Notes under the pieces: generated by a model | What the model was told of the DNA's origin: nothing | What the model saw: the letters and a program-made list of their open reading frames with translations, nothing else | Database searches by the model: none | Translations under genes and position numbers: made by a program | Source: Thermosphaera aggregans DSM 11486 | Lineage (GTDB): Archaea > Thermoproteota > Thermoprotei_A > Sulfolobales > Desulfurococcaceae | Assembly (NCBI RefSeq): GCF_000092185.1 | Contig: NC_014160.1 | Location: 558,001-622,000 of the forward strand | Length of the DNA stretch: 64,000 bases | Reading direction: 5' to 3' | Shown here: positions 16,302-24,117 of the stretch, one piece after another | How positions within the stretch are numbered: position 1 is the first letter of the stretch | Layout of the letters: every line of letters begins with the position of its first letter

Positions 16302-17024
16302 TTAAAACTGTTCAATCACTCTTAATAGCTCCTGCATATCGTTTATTACCGCAGTTCGCAAAGGCTTAACAATTATTGAATCGTTAAGACTTCGCTGAAT
16401 TAAGACAGCATAGAATCCGGCGGAAAGTGCGCCCCCCACATCCTCGACGACATTGTCCCCTACGTGGATTACCCTCTCGGGCTCGCATTCCGCGGTTTCT
16501 GCGTACTTTAAAAAAGCTTCTCTATCGGGTTTAGAATACCCGATTTCATCTGAAAAAACATAGATGGAGAAGTATTTAGATAAACCTACTTTCTCGAGGA
16601 GCGAGATGGTTAGCCTGCTCGGCCAGAAGAGAACGTTACCTGTAATACCTATTTTCAAGCCTAATCGACTCAGTCCGTCAAGAGTTGGAATTACGTCTTG
16701 ATAAACCGCCTCGTTTGCTTCCGCGGTCCTGAAGGCTTCCCCTATTATATTGTCAACTGTCCCTATGTTCATCTCTAATTTTTCAGCCATTATCTCCTTT
16801 GACTTTTCCAAAAGCTGGTTTGGAGTTATTTCAGGGTTTCTCCTCCTCAACATCTTAGACTTTTCATAAGCCTCTAACACTTTAGAAGTGTAAAGGTTCA
16901 CATTCTCTCTCTTTTTCTCCGCAGCGACATAAGCTATTCTCCTCAACATGTAGTTAAGGTCTATAAGAGTGCCCCAAACATCGAACGATACACTGCAGTA
17001 TTTCTCAATTATGTTGCCCCTCAA
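16302..17024 (-). CDS. HAD superfamily hydrolase
   Basis: This is a soluble haloacid dehalogenase-type phosphatase. Motif I is VSFDVWGTL near the N-terminus, motif II is GITGN near residue 115, the motif III lysine is in YSKPDREAF near residue 155, and motif IV is HVGDNVVEDVGGA near residue 180. A helical cap lies between motifs I and II. I prefer the TTG at 17024, nine bases after a gaggagg site; a longer frame to 17054 exists inside moaB. The end of moaB is overlapped. The substrate is unknown. Confidence 0.85.
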   Translation of the reverse strand: MRGNIIEKYCSVSFDVWGTLIDLNYMLRRIAYVAAEKKRENVNLYTSKVLEAYEKSKMLRRRNPEITPNQLLEKSKEIMAEKLEMNIGTVDNIIGEAFRTAEANEAVYQDVIPTLDGLSRLGLKIGITGNVLFWPSRLTISLLEKVGLSKYFSIYVFSDEIGYSKPDREAFLKYAETAECEPERVIHVGDNVVEDVGGALSAGFYAVLIQRSLNDSIIVKPLRTAVINDMQELLRVIEQF

Positions 17025-17487
17025 ACCTGTCAACCTCCTCAACAAGATGCTCAATAATGTTTAACAAAATGTTCAAGCCTAGCTCAACAGCCCCCGGGGA
17101 TCCTGGGAGGCAGACCGCTATTCTCCCATCGGGGAGAATGAAAAGCTCGCTCCTAGTTAAAATGCCCCTGAAACCTTTTATTTCAAAAGACTTGGCCCTG
17201 AAAAGCTCTCCAAAGCCTGGGAGATGTCTCCATGCAACCTGCGATACAACATCCACTGTAATATCCCGAGGACCGGGTCCGGTTCCCCCGATGAAGATTA
17301 TTAATCTAGACTTAGAAGTTCTCACAACTCTAAGTAGCTCACGGTGGGAATTGGGAATAACTGTAAACTCTTCCACAAAAAACCCTTTTTCCTCAACCAT
17401 TCTCCTAGCCAACGAGCCGCTAGCATCCTCGGCTAACCCTTCATGAACCCTGTCGCTAACTACTATAATGCTCACTGAGATGCGCAT
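17005..17487 (-). CDS. moaB: MoaB/Mog molybdopterin adenylyltransferase family protein
   Basis: Proteins of this family adenylylate molybdopterin before metal insertion; in archaea MoaB does this for the tungsten cofactor. The 160 residues show the IVVSDRVHEGLAEDASG start, the IIFIGGTGPGPRDITVDVV motif near residue 68, and LPGSPGAVELGLNILL near residue 130. A palindrome gcgcatgcgc covers the start codon (17482-17491). The gene is divergent from the methyltransferase gene and lies 1.9 kb from the main Moco/Wco cluster, which otherwise lacks this step. Confidence 0.88.
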   Translation of the reverse strand: MRISVSIIVVSDRVHEGLAEDASGSLARRMVEEKGFFVEEFTVIPNSHRELLRVVRTSKSRLIIFIGGTGPGPRDITVDVVSQVAWRHLPGFGELFRAKSFEIKGFRGILTRSELFILPDGRIAVCLPGSPGAVELGLNILLNIIEHLVEEVDRFEGQHN

Positions 17488-17498
17488 GCGCCGTCAGC

Positions 17499-17535
17499 TC
17501 GTATTAAACGTTATTTATCACTAAAATTATAAATA
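17499..17535. promoter_or_regulatory. Divergent promoter region between moaB and the methyltransferase gene
   Basis: The 53 bases between the two start codons are AT-rich. TATA-like blocks are visible for both directions: gataaataac on the minus strand near 17513-17522, and aattataaataaa on the plus strand near 17524-17537. They overlap, so transcription in one direction may hinder the other. Confidence 0.35.
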
Positions 17536-17540
17536 AAAAC

Positions 17541-17924
17541 GTGAATACGATGCTTGTAGTAACCGTTGATCATGAGACTCTGGAATTACGCCCCGCAAGA
17601 TTTGACGACATATGCGAAGCCGTCTTAATACTTGTCAGCCTAATCCCTATCGGGAAAGTATCCTCATATAGCGATATTGGCAGGCTACTGGGGGCCCATC
17701 CAAGACTTGTCGCCCAGTGTTTAATGAGGAATAAAAACCCTATGGTGATTCCCTGCCACCGAGTTGTTCGCAAGAATGGGAGGCTCGGCGGTTACTCGTT
17801 TGGCGGTGTCAAGATTAAGGCGAAAATATTGAGTATCGAGGGGGCTTTAGGAGATAGTGATAAGTTCGGCGTGCCCAAGAATGCTTTCTTCAGGTTAGAT
17901 GAACTACTTGGCTCAGCCCGCTAA
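17541..17924 (+). CDS. ogt: Methylated-DNA-protein cysteine methyltransferase (Ogt), short form
   Basis: The suicide protein moves alkyl groups from O6-alkylguanine to its own cysteine. The 127-residue protein has the catalytic MVIPCHRVV motif near residue 75, the helix-turn-helix DNA-binding region SYSDIGRLLGAHPRLVAQCLMRN before it, and LGGYSFGGVKIKAKILSIEGA after it. The N-terminal domain is reduced to about 25 residues, so this is a short version compared with the 150-170 residues of most archaeal forms. The active Cys is present, so it should not be an alkyltransferase-like protein. It ends convergently with the HTH gene, overlapping by 4 bases. Confidence 0.88.
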   Translation: MNTMLVVTVDHETLELRPARFDDICEAVLILVSLIPIGKVSSYSDIGRLLGAHPRLVAQCLMRNKNPMVIPCHRVVRKNGRLGGYSFGGVKIKAKILSIEGALGDSDKFGVPKNAFFRLDELLGSAR

Positions 17925-18316
17925 TATTGCTTATAAATCCTTGAAGGGCTTTCTTCAACCGCCTTTAAAACTTCATCAACCAAACCCGTCTTCATTAGAA
18001 AGCGGCACAGCTCGCAAGCATATGGTTCTCTATGTTTCTTAGAGGACATTTCCATAGCCAGACTATCCAGGTATTTCCTGAAGTCCTCGAAACCCAGGAT
18101 GACTTCGAAATACTTGCTTCTCCTACGCCCTGTCACAGCATAGTTGACGAGGGATTGCTTTAACCCGAGAATTTTAGCCGCGTCTAACTGGCTTAATTTG
18201 TACTCTAAAACGAGTTTTCTGCTCAGGTACATCCTTACCGCTGGAAGTATTTTTCTATTGTATACTTCGCAAAAAGATTTCAAAAACCTCCACCAATGTT
18301 TCCTAACCATTAACAA
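17921..18316 (-). CDS. HTH transcriptional regulator with C-terminal CxxC
   Basis: The 131-residue protein (129 from the ATG at 18310) starts with an aromatic helix, then an XRE-like helix-turn-helix (residues about 30-62, KLSQLDAAKILGLKQSLVNYAV). Next comes a linker with GRRRSKY and a C-terminal part with CELC (about residue 100). Similar archaeal proteins pair an HTH with a small ligand or metal site. Two inverted repeats overlap its start codon and upstream DNA, which suggests autoregulation. Targets are unknown; the divergent gene at 18427 is a candidate. Confidence 0.78.
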   Translation of the reverse strand: MLMVRKHWWRFLKSFCEVYNRKILPAVRMYLSRKLVLEYKLSQLDAAKILGLKQSLVNYAVTGRRRSKYFEVILGFEDFRKYLDSLAMEMSSKKHREPYACELCRFLMKTGLVDEVLKAVEESPSRIYKQY

Positions 18317-18336
18317 AGTTAATAAACATTGTTATT
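18309..18336. promoter_or_regulatory. Inverted repeats at the start of the HTH gene, candidate operator
   Basis: ATTAAC-AAA-GTTAAT (18309-18323) is a perfect 6+3+6 inverted repeat that covers the ATG of the HTH gene. A second, AATAA-N6-TTATT (18321-18336), overlaps it. The placement suits binding of a dimeric HTH protein to its own promoter or start region. Confidence 0.4.
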
Positions 18337-18381
18337 GGAGAGCTCGAAAATGAGTATTAAGTAATAGGTTTAAGGCAAATC

Positions 18382-18390
18382 CTTTTTATG
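18382..18390 (+). promoter_or_regulatory. TATA box for the unknown gene at 18427
   Basis: The ctttttatg block lies about 40 bases before the TTG start. A start of transcription 25-27 bases downstream would leave a short leader carrying the ggtga ribosome binding site at 18415-18419. Confidence 0.45.
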
Positions 18391-18426
18391 TCTAAATAAA
18401 TTGATCTTAATAGTGGTGATTTTGAT

Positions 18427-19335
18427 TTGTCACAAACGAAGCAGTATACGAAAGAATACGAGAAACTATTGATACTGCCGGTTTCCAAAGAAGAAGCCGA
18501 AAATGCCCTATTGAACTTGGAGGCACTGTTCACTTTTTACAAAATTTTAAAAACATCCGGTGGCGGTAGCGATGTGGAGGTTCAGTGGGTTTACAAGCCC
18601 TCGGTGATTTCCAGCAAAAAGCTGGTTCTGAAGGTAAAATCTAGGAAGGCAGGGGATGATACAGTAGTTATCGAGGGAGTCTCGGAAGACATGGATTTCA
18701 CAGTGTACTGCAAGATCCTTCAAGTGTTCTACACTGTCGACACCAGCATTAAAGTCGTGTGCAAAGGAGTCTCCAGAGACATATGCGATAAATTCTTCAC
18801 GCCAATCCTAGATGAACTCAGGGAATACATTGTAAAAGCCCCCAAAGAGAAGCCTATTGAGCAAAGACCGGTTGTCCCGGAGAAGAAGGCTGTGCCTCCG
18901 CCGCCTCCACCACCTCCCGCCGAAGCTGTCTCAGTCAAGCCAGCAAGCCCGCCGACCCCGGTAAGCATAGAGGAAAAGTTCGAAATCAATAAACTCTACG
19001 ATGAATTCACACTTGCCATGGCGATCATGAAGGCTGAGCTTATAACTACAGTGACATTGAAACCTATATGGAGCGTCCACAGCATTAATGAAATAATAGA
19101 TTCTAACTTGAAAAAGATTCAGGAGTATAAGTTGTCAATCCTGACCTTGAAAACGCTTGACGGGAGGGCTGAACTCTTCTTGTTTATAAAACCGTCTGGA
19201 ATCCCCGTTGGTTTCAAAGGGCGAATTGAAGGCGTAGAGTATAGAGGGAGTGGGAGAGATTTCGAAAAAATAACGGTTTTGCTTTACGATGCTGAAATAC
19301 AGGCCAGGCTTTGGGGTTTGAGAGAACTGCCGTAA
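18427..19335 (+). CDS. Unknown two-domain protein with a proline linker
   Basis: I do not recognise this 302-residue protein. It has an N-terminal alpha/beta domain (about 10-140) ending in a charged helix, a flexible linker of about 35 residues with eight consecutive prolines (near 158-166), and a C-terminal alpha/beta domain (about 180-302) whose last strands include RIEGVEYRGSGRDFEKITVLLYD-like segments. It has no membrane segment and no cysteine motif. Start is TTG seven bases after ggtga. It lies alone before the Moco/Wco cluster with its own TATA box and may be lineage-specific. Confidence 0.7.
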   Translation: MSQTKQYTKEYEKLLILPVSKEEAENALLNLEALFTFYKILKTSGGGSDVEVQWVYKPSVISSKKLVLKVKSRKAGDDTVVIEGVSEDMDFTVYCKILQVFYTVDTSIKVVCKGVSRDICDKFFTPILDELREYIVKAPKEKPIEQRPVVPEKKAVPPPPPPPPAEAVSVKPASPPTPVSIEEKFEINKLYDEFTLAMAIMKAELITTVTLKPIWSVHSINEIIDSNLKKIQEYKLSILTLKTLDGRAELFLFIKPSGIPVGFKGRIEGVEYRGSGRDFEKITVLLYDAEIQARLWGLRELP

Positions 19336-19380
19336 ATTTGATGAATGACAATAAAAGTATTTAACAATTCGTTAGATACA

Positions 19381-19390
19381 CTTTTATATT
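19381..19390 (+). promoter_or_regulatory. TATA box of the tungsten/molybdenum cofactor cluster
   Basis: cttttatatt is centred about 40 bases before the ATG at 19426, leaving a leader of roughly 15 bases. It probably drives the seven to eight gene run through moaE, since the genes overlap or lie a few bases apart. Confidence 0.5.
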
Positions 19391-19425
19391 GTCAATTCTG
19401 TCATTTTACATAGTAGGAGCTAGTC

Positions 19426-20421
19426 ATGTTGAAAAGAATTGAGGACTCAGTAGGGTTGAGGGCGGCTCACGACTATTCTGCTGTAACCCCGGAGTTTAAA
19501 GGTCCAATTTTGAAGAAGGGAGAGGTTATTAAGGAAGAACACGTTGAGCTCATGAAGCAACACGGTCACTATTACGTTTTCGTTGAAGAGGAGGATACGG
19601 ATTGGCTGTGGGAGGATGTAGCGGTTGTTGAGTTTGGAAAATACATTGCTGGTGAAAACGTCGAGGTTGTTTTAAAAAGCGAGGGGAAAGCATTCCTACT
19701 AGCAAGAAGTAAGGGATTAGTAAGAATCAATCGCGCAGGCTTGATGAAGGTAAACTCAACAGGCATATTTTTACTGATAACTCTGAAAACAGGTTCATTT
19801 GTCCGCGAAAACAGCTTAATAGGTATTATTGACATGGTCCCATTGAAGATAACCAGGAGCTCGTTCAATAAGCTCTTGGAAGACGTGAAGATGGAAACTC
19901 CTATAGTTTCAGTTAAGCCAGCAGTGTCTAAGAAAGCTGGAATCATTGTCACAGGAAATGAAATAGTTGACGGGTTGAAGAAGGATCTTGCAGGACCCAT
20001 TATTGAAGCAAAGCTTAAGCGTTTTGATTGTTCAGTCGTGTTTTACGCCCAGTCCCGTGACGATGAGAATGAGATTGTTCGTAATATTCTGGAAGCTGTT
20101 GAAGTAGCGGATGTGGTGGTCGTTTCAGGCGGTATGAGCGTTGACCCCACCGATAAAACTCCCTTAGCTATTGCTAGGGTAGCTGATAGGGTAGTCTTCT
20201 ACGGAATACCGATAAAGCCCACAACCATGTCCATGCTCGCCTATAAGAAGGATAAGGCAATCTTAGGTGTTTCCAGCGGGATCATTCACTTTCCAGAGTA
20301 CAACGTACTCGACGTTATTCTACCATGGATAGTGTCAAACACGGAGCCCTCGAGGGAGTATATTGCGGAACTGGGGGAAGGCGGGATTTCTAAATACTTC
20401 TTGGAGAAAATGAAGCTCTAA
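19426..20421 (+). CDS. Molybdopterin-binding MoeA/CinA-like protein
   Basis: The C-terminal half (about 165-330) is a MoaB/MogA-type molybdopterin-binding fold. It has the GIIVTGNEIVDG strand-loop, the ADVVVVSGGMSVDPTDKTP motif near residue 225-245, and the GIPIKPTTMSMLAY segment. The N-terminal half (about 1-160) is beta-rich and does not look like the MoeA linker domain. At 331 residues it is shorter than MoeA (about 400). It probably handles molybdopterin in metal insertion or cofactor binding; the exact step is uncertain. It is first in the apparent cofactor operon, 13 bases before the tungstate-binding protein. Confidence 0.8.
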   Translation: MLKRIEDSVGLRAAHDYSAVTPEFKGPILKKGEVIKEEHVELMKQHGHYYVFVEEEDTDWLWEDVAVVEFGKYIAGENVEVVLKSEGKAFLLARSKGLVRINRAGLMKVNSTGIFLLITLKTGSFVRENSLIGIIDMVPLKITRSSFNKLLEDVKMETPIVSVKPAVSKKAGIIVTGNEIVDGLKKDLAGPIIEAKLKRFDCSVVFYAQSRDDENEIVRNILEAVEVADVVVVSGGMSVDPTDKTPLAIARVADRVVFYGIPIKPTTMSMLAYKKDKAILGVSSGIIHFPEYNVLDVILPWIVSNTEPSREYIAELGEGGISKYFLEKMKL

Positions 20422-20434
20422 GAGGGAAGATAAC

Positions 20435-21307
20435 GTGACGTTCCGTTTTTATTTGTTTTTAAGCCTGATCACTTTAATTCTCATCGCGTACATTATAATA
20501 TACCCTAGCTTGGCACCAGTCGGGAAACCTGAGGAAATACTGTTCCTGCTGCCTCCTTCACTTTACAAGCCTTTGCAACCCTACATAGACCAGTTCAACT
20601 CCGACTCCCCGGCTTACAAGATCACCGTGTATGTTCAACCAACAGGTTCACTTATAACCAGGATTAGGCTTTCAGGAGAGGGAGACGTTTTCGGCTCCGC
20701 TGACTCCGAGTATATGAAAGCCATGCTGGAAGAAGGGTTAGTTTACGGTGACAAGGTGTTCTTAGTCTCCTACTCCATTCCAGCACTTATAGTCCCTAAA
20801 GGCAACCCTTCCAATATCACTCGTCTCGAAGACCTCGTCGCAAAAGAAGTCAAGATCGCGATTGCAGACCCGGAAACTGCCCCCTCCGGTAAAATGGCCG
20901 TGAACTTGTTAAAGTATAATGGAGTTTACGAAGCCGTCAAAGATCGCTTGATCATCCTAGCTGACGCTACCCAGGTTGCGAAGCAGGTTTCACTTGGTCT
21001 TGTAGATGTTGCCATAGCTTACCATTTCATCCACTACTGGTATCCCGGCGAGACAGATATTGTCTGGCTCGACCCTGCTGAAATACCTGGGATCGATTGT
21101 CAATTAATAGGTGTTTTAAAAACCAGCAAAAACCCAGAGTTAGCAGAAAGAGTTTTAAAAACAATACTTGAAAAAGCAAGGATGGACAGTGAAATGCATA
21201 AACTAGGGTATTTCCAGGCAATCGAGGATTTAAAGAATATTACCCCTTACACTGATTTTCAATGGCCCATTCCGCCAGCATGCTACATGGGTGGGGCTCA
21301 TGGGTGA
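20435..21307 (+). CDS. Tungstate/molybdate ABC transporter substrate-binding protein
   Basis: The 290-residue protein has an N-terminal hydrophobic segment (about 5-24) that would anchor it or act as a signal. It continues into a ModA/WtpA-type periplasmic-binding fold with the YVQPTGSLITRI and DVFGSADSEYMKAM segments and DPETAPSGKMAVNLL near residue 148. The partners downstream and the moa genes around it indicate an oxyanion of Mo or W. In hyperthermophiles tungstate is the more likely. The usual lipobox Cys is not seen, so an uncleaved anchor is likely. GTG start. Confidence 0.85.
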   Translation: MTFRFYLFLSLITLILIAYIIIYPSLAPVGKPEEILFLLPPSLYKPLQPYIDQFNSDSPAYKITVYVQPTGSLITRIRLSGEGDVFGSADSEYMKAMLEEGLVYGDKVFLVSYSIPALIVPKGNPSNITRLEDLVAKEVKIAIADPETAPSGKMAVNLLKYNGVYEAVKDRLIILADATQVAKQVSLGLVDVAIAYHFIHYWYPGETDIVWLDPAEIPGIDCQLIGVLKTSKNPELAERVLKTILEKARMDSEMHKLGYFQAIEDLKNITPYTDFQWPIPPACYMGGAHG

Positions 21308-22061
21308 ATTGACTCCTATAAGCCTGGTCGTAGGATTCATAATAGCATTTGAATTAATAGTTTTGGCAACAGTGTTTTACTTGTCGATTTCAAGCCTCCC
21401 GTCTAATCCTGAACTGTTTAAGGAGGTTAGGGATTCCACAATACTCTCGGTTGAAACATCGTTAATAACAACGCTGATAGTGTTGATGCTCAGCATTCCA
21501 GTGTCTTACTGGTTCTCACGGCAGAATTTGAAGGGAAAGCATGCTTTGAGGGCACTCCTAAGTATACCCTACATCCTTTCCCCATCAGCCAGCGGTCTAA
21601 TACTACTAATCTTCCTTGTGAAAAACCCCCTCGGGAGAACGCTCAACGACTCCTTTGAAATCGTGAACGATTTCAAGGGGATCGTGTTAGCACAGAGCTT
21701 TCTCGCCTTCCCAATTGCATTGATATATTTCACTGCCCTCTTCAAGACGATACCGCCATCCCTGGAGGAAGTTGCTAGAACTCTTGGATACGGGAGATTA
21801 GAAGCATTGTACAGGATTTTTCTCCCCTCTTTAAAACCCCAAGTTGTATCCGGAGCACTCCTCGTTTTCGCACGAGCCTTCGGAGACTTCGGAGCCTCCC
21901 TAATTCTCGGGGGAGGGATCAGAGGGAGGACTGTTACGCTTCCAATAGCATTATATTTTATAAATCAGTATGGAGACATCGTGCTACTGGCTTATGCCTT
22001 ATCCAGCTATGTACTCATAGCTTACTTAATCCTGTTCTTAACCAACATACTGGAGAGGTGA
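21300..22061 (+). CDS. Tungstate/molybdate ABC transporter permease
   Basis: The protein has about five to six hydrophobic segments and the coupling motif of the ModB/WtpB family, EVARTLGYGRLEALYRIFLPSLKP (near residue 160), which contacts the ATPase. I place the start at the ATG at 21300 behind ggtgg; an in-frame GTG at 21291 also exists. It overlaps the substrate-binding gene by 8 bases. The gene ends in GAGAGGTGA, where the stop is part of the next ribosome binding site, and the next gene continues in the same frame. Confidence 0.87.
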   Translation: MGELTPISLVVGFIIAFELIVLATVFYLSISSLPSNPELFKEVRDSTILSVETSLITTLIVLMLSIPVSYWFSRQNLKGKHALRALLSIPYILSPSASGLILLIFLVKNPLGRTLNDSFEIVNDFKGIVLAQSFLAFPIALIYFTALFKTIPPSLEEVARTLGYGRLEALYRIFLPSLKPQVVSGALLVFARAFGDFGASLILGGGIRGRTVTLPIALYFINQYGDIVLLAYALSSYVLIAYLILFLTNILER

Positions 22062-22067
22062 GCATCA

Positions 22068-23204
22068 ACGCTTGCAGTAGAGGAGTTAACAGTAGTCTTC
22101 AATAACGTTCCAATCATCGAGGATGTTTCCTTTCAGTTGAGAAGGGGGGAGGTCGCTGTGTTAATGGGGCCTAACGCCTCGGGAAAAACCACCCTAATTA
22201 AAGCCATTGCGGGGTTGATAACCCCATTTAAAGGTAAGATAATTATCGATGACAACACTGTTTTCGAAACCAGGAGAAGCGATGGACATATAGTTGTTAA
22301 CGCTCCACCTCATTTGAGGAAAATAGGGTACGTGCCATCAGACTACGCCCTCTTCGACCACTTGACCGTGTGGGAAAACGTAATGCTGGGTCTTGCCAAG
22401 AAGCCCTTCAGCAGGCATGAGAAAGAGAAAAAAGTCAGAGATATTCTAGAGTTCATGAGCTTGGAGAGATATTCTAATATGAAGCCACCAGCGCTCAGCA
22501 ACGGGTTAAAGCAGAAAGTCGCGCTTGCCAGAGCCCTCGTGGCAGAGCCCAAGCTCCTCCTACTCGACGAGCCGTTCTCCTCTATCGACCCAGCGAGCAA
22601 ACCCGTGATACGCTACGAGTTGAAAAAACTTCTAGCTTCATGGAAGATTACAACCATTATAGCAACCCACGATGTTGAAGACGCATTCTGGTTTCACGAT
22701 AGAGTGCTCGTATTAAACGGTAGGAAGCTCACTTATGACTCTCCCTTCCTTTCGGAAGAAACCATAAGTAATGAGTACTTAGCGAAGTCCCTGGGATTTA
22801 ACGTTCTAGAGGGAAGAATTATACGAATCATGGAACCTGGTAAGTATCTAGTCGAAATAGGGAAGTCGATAATCTTAGCAACTAGAGGTAGCGTAGGGAA
22901 TAAACTAGCTGAGGGAAGCCTAGTGAATATCGTCTTCCCGCCCGTTGTCTCGAAGTTAACACCCGGATGTAGTGAAAACGTTGAAGTAAACTCCTTGAAA
23001 GGTAATTTATTAGAGGTAATTGAGAGATTCGATCACGTCACACTTCTATTGGAGATCGATTCATCAAAGGTTCGAGTAAACCTACTTCGGGGAGAGTGGG
23101 AAAAACTGCGTAGCATGGTTTCCGGGAATTGTCTAACTCTCATACTCCCCGAGAATTCGGTTTCGATAATAGAAAAACGGGAGCCGGGTGGAAGGAATGC
23201 TTAG
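22068..23204 (+). CDS. Tungstate/molybdate ABC transporter ATP-binding protein, probable ACG start
   Basis: The nucleotide-binding domain has Walker A GPNASGKTT, a Q-loop region, the signature LSNGLKQK (a departure from LSGGQ), Walker B LLLLDEPFSSID and the switch His in ATHD. A C-terminal domain of about 120 residues looks like the TOBE/MOP oxyanion-sensing domain. The conserved first strands (LAVEELTVVF...DVSFQL) lie upstream of the first canonical start codon (TTG 22137). No ATG, GTG or TTG occurs between the permease stop and that TTG. An ACG at 22068 lies six bases after GAGAGGTGA; CTT at 22071 is an alternative, and readthrough of the in-frame TGA cannot be excluded. Confidence 0.82.
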   Translation, partial: TLAVEELTVVFNNVPIIEDVSFQLRRGEVAVLMGPNASGKTTLIKAIAGLITPFKGKIIIDDNTVFETRRSDGHIVVNAPPHLRKIGYVPSDYALFDHLTVWENVMLGLAKKPFSRHEKEKKVRDILEFMSLERYSNMKPPALSNGLKQKVALARALVAEPKLLLLDEPFSSIDPASKPVIRYELKKLLASWKITTIIATHDVEDAFWFHDRVLVLNGRKLTYDSPFLSEETISNEYLAKSLGFNVLEGRIIRIMEPGKYLVEIGKSIILATRGSVGNKLAEGSLVNIVFPPVVSKLTPGCSENVEVNSLKGNLLEVIERFDHVTLLLEIDSSKVRVNLLRGEWEKLRSMVSGNCLTLILPENSVSIIEKREPGGRNA

Positions 23205-24117
23205 GGATGGTTTTGGAAGAGAGGTGGACAGCTTCAGAATAGTTGTCACGATGAGATGCAACTACAACTGTATTTTTTGCCATAGGGAGGGTTTAACTGG
23301 TTTAGATAGAGCGGAAGTGCTAACCCCTGACGATTACCGGTATCTCGCATACGTGTCCCGTAAACTCGGAATAGTGTACTTTAAAATCACTGGGGGAGAG
23401 CCTCTTCTCAGAAGGGATACCCCGGATATAATAAAAGGGGTTCGAGAATATTCCAAAGAGGTGTCCTTGACAACAAACGGGTATTTTTTGAAAAACCTAG
23501 CTGGAAAGCTTGCTGATGCGGGCCTCGACAGGCTTAACGTAAGCGTTCACTCACTAAACGATGAGGTTTACCAAGCTATTACTCGTACAAGGGGTAGCGT
23601 CAAGCTAATCCTTGAGGGAATTGAACAAGCATTAGAACACGGTATAAAGGTAAAACTAAACTTTCTCGCAATGAAGATAAACCTTGGAGAATTTGAAAAA
23701 ATAATCGAGTACGCCTCATCAAAAGGGGTTGACGTCAACGTCATTGAACTCATTCCTCTTGGAACGCCACACCATGTATATCTCGAGCAGAGAACAAGCC
23801 TTGACCCTATCATTGAAAAACTACACAGGATCTCTTCCAATATAACAATATCTAACTTTCAAAACAGACCCATTTACACTCTGCCATCTGGTATAAAAGT
23901 CAACGTGATAAAGGGTTATGGAAACCCCGATTTATGTGCAAGATGCACCAGGCTAAGGCTCACCCCGGAGGGCTGGATTAAAACCTGTATCTTCCTGGAA
24001 GAACCGTTCGTCGATATTAGTAAGGAATTAAAGAATAAAGATGAGTATGGAGTAGTTGAAAAAATCAAGAAAGCCGTCTCTATTCGAAAACCCTATTTTA
24101 CGAGGGGCCGGTCATGA
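23197..24117 (+). CDS. moaA: GTP 3',8-cyclase, MoaA
   Basis: MoaA is a radical SAM enzyme that starts molybdopterin synthesis from GTP. The N-terminal cluster motif is CNYNCIFCH near residue 24, with the GGEPLLRRD SAM-binding loop near residue 66. The C-terminal second cluster is carried by CARCTRLRLTPEGWIKTC near residue 250. The ATG at 23197 follows gggtgg and overlaps the end of the transporter ATPase gene. It overlaps moaC by 4 bases. The length of 306 residues is normal for the archaeal form. Confidence 0.92.
   Translation: MLRDGFGREVDSFRIVVTMRCNYNCIFCHREGLTGLDRAEVLTPDDYRYLAYVSRKLGIVYFKITGGEPLLRRDTPDIIKGVREYSKEVSLTTNGYFLKNLAGKLADAGLDRLNVSVHSLNDEVYQAITRTRGSVKLILEGIEQALEHGIKVKLNFLAMKINLGEFEKIIEYASSKGVDVNVIELIPLGTPHHVYLEQRTSLDPIIEKLHRISSNITISNFQNRPIYTLPSGIKVNVIKGYGNPDLCARCTRLRLTPEGWIKTCIFLEEPFVDISKELKNKDEYGVVEKIKKAVSIRKPYFTRGRS

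Noticed and set aside
17482-17491. Palindrome gcgcatgcgc as an operator
   Set aside because: It covers the moaB start codon (Met-Arg), is short, and a 10-base alternating palindrome can arise by chance; there is no second copy nearby.
18888-18926. Run of CCN codons as a repeat element
   Set aside because: It is simply the code for the polyproline linker of the unknown protein and lies in frame.
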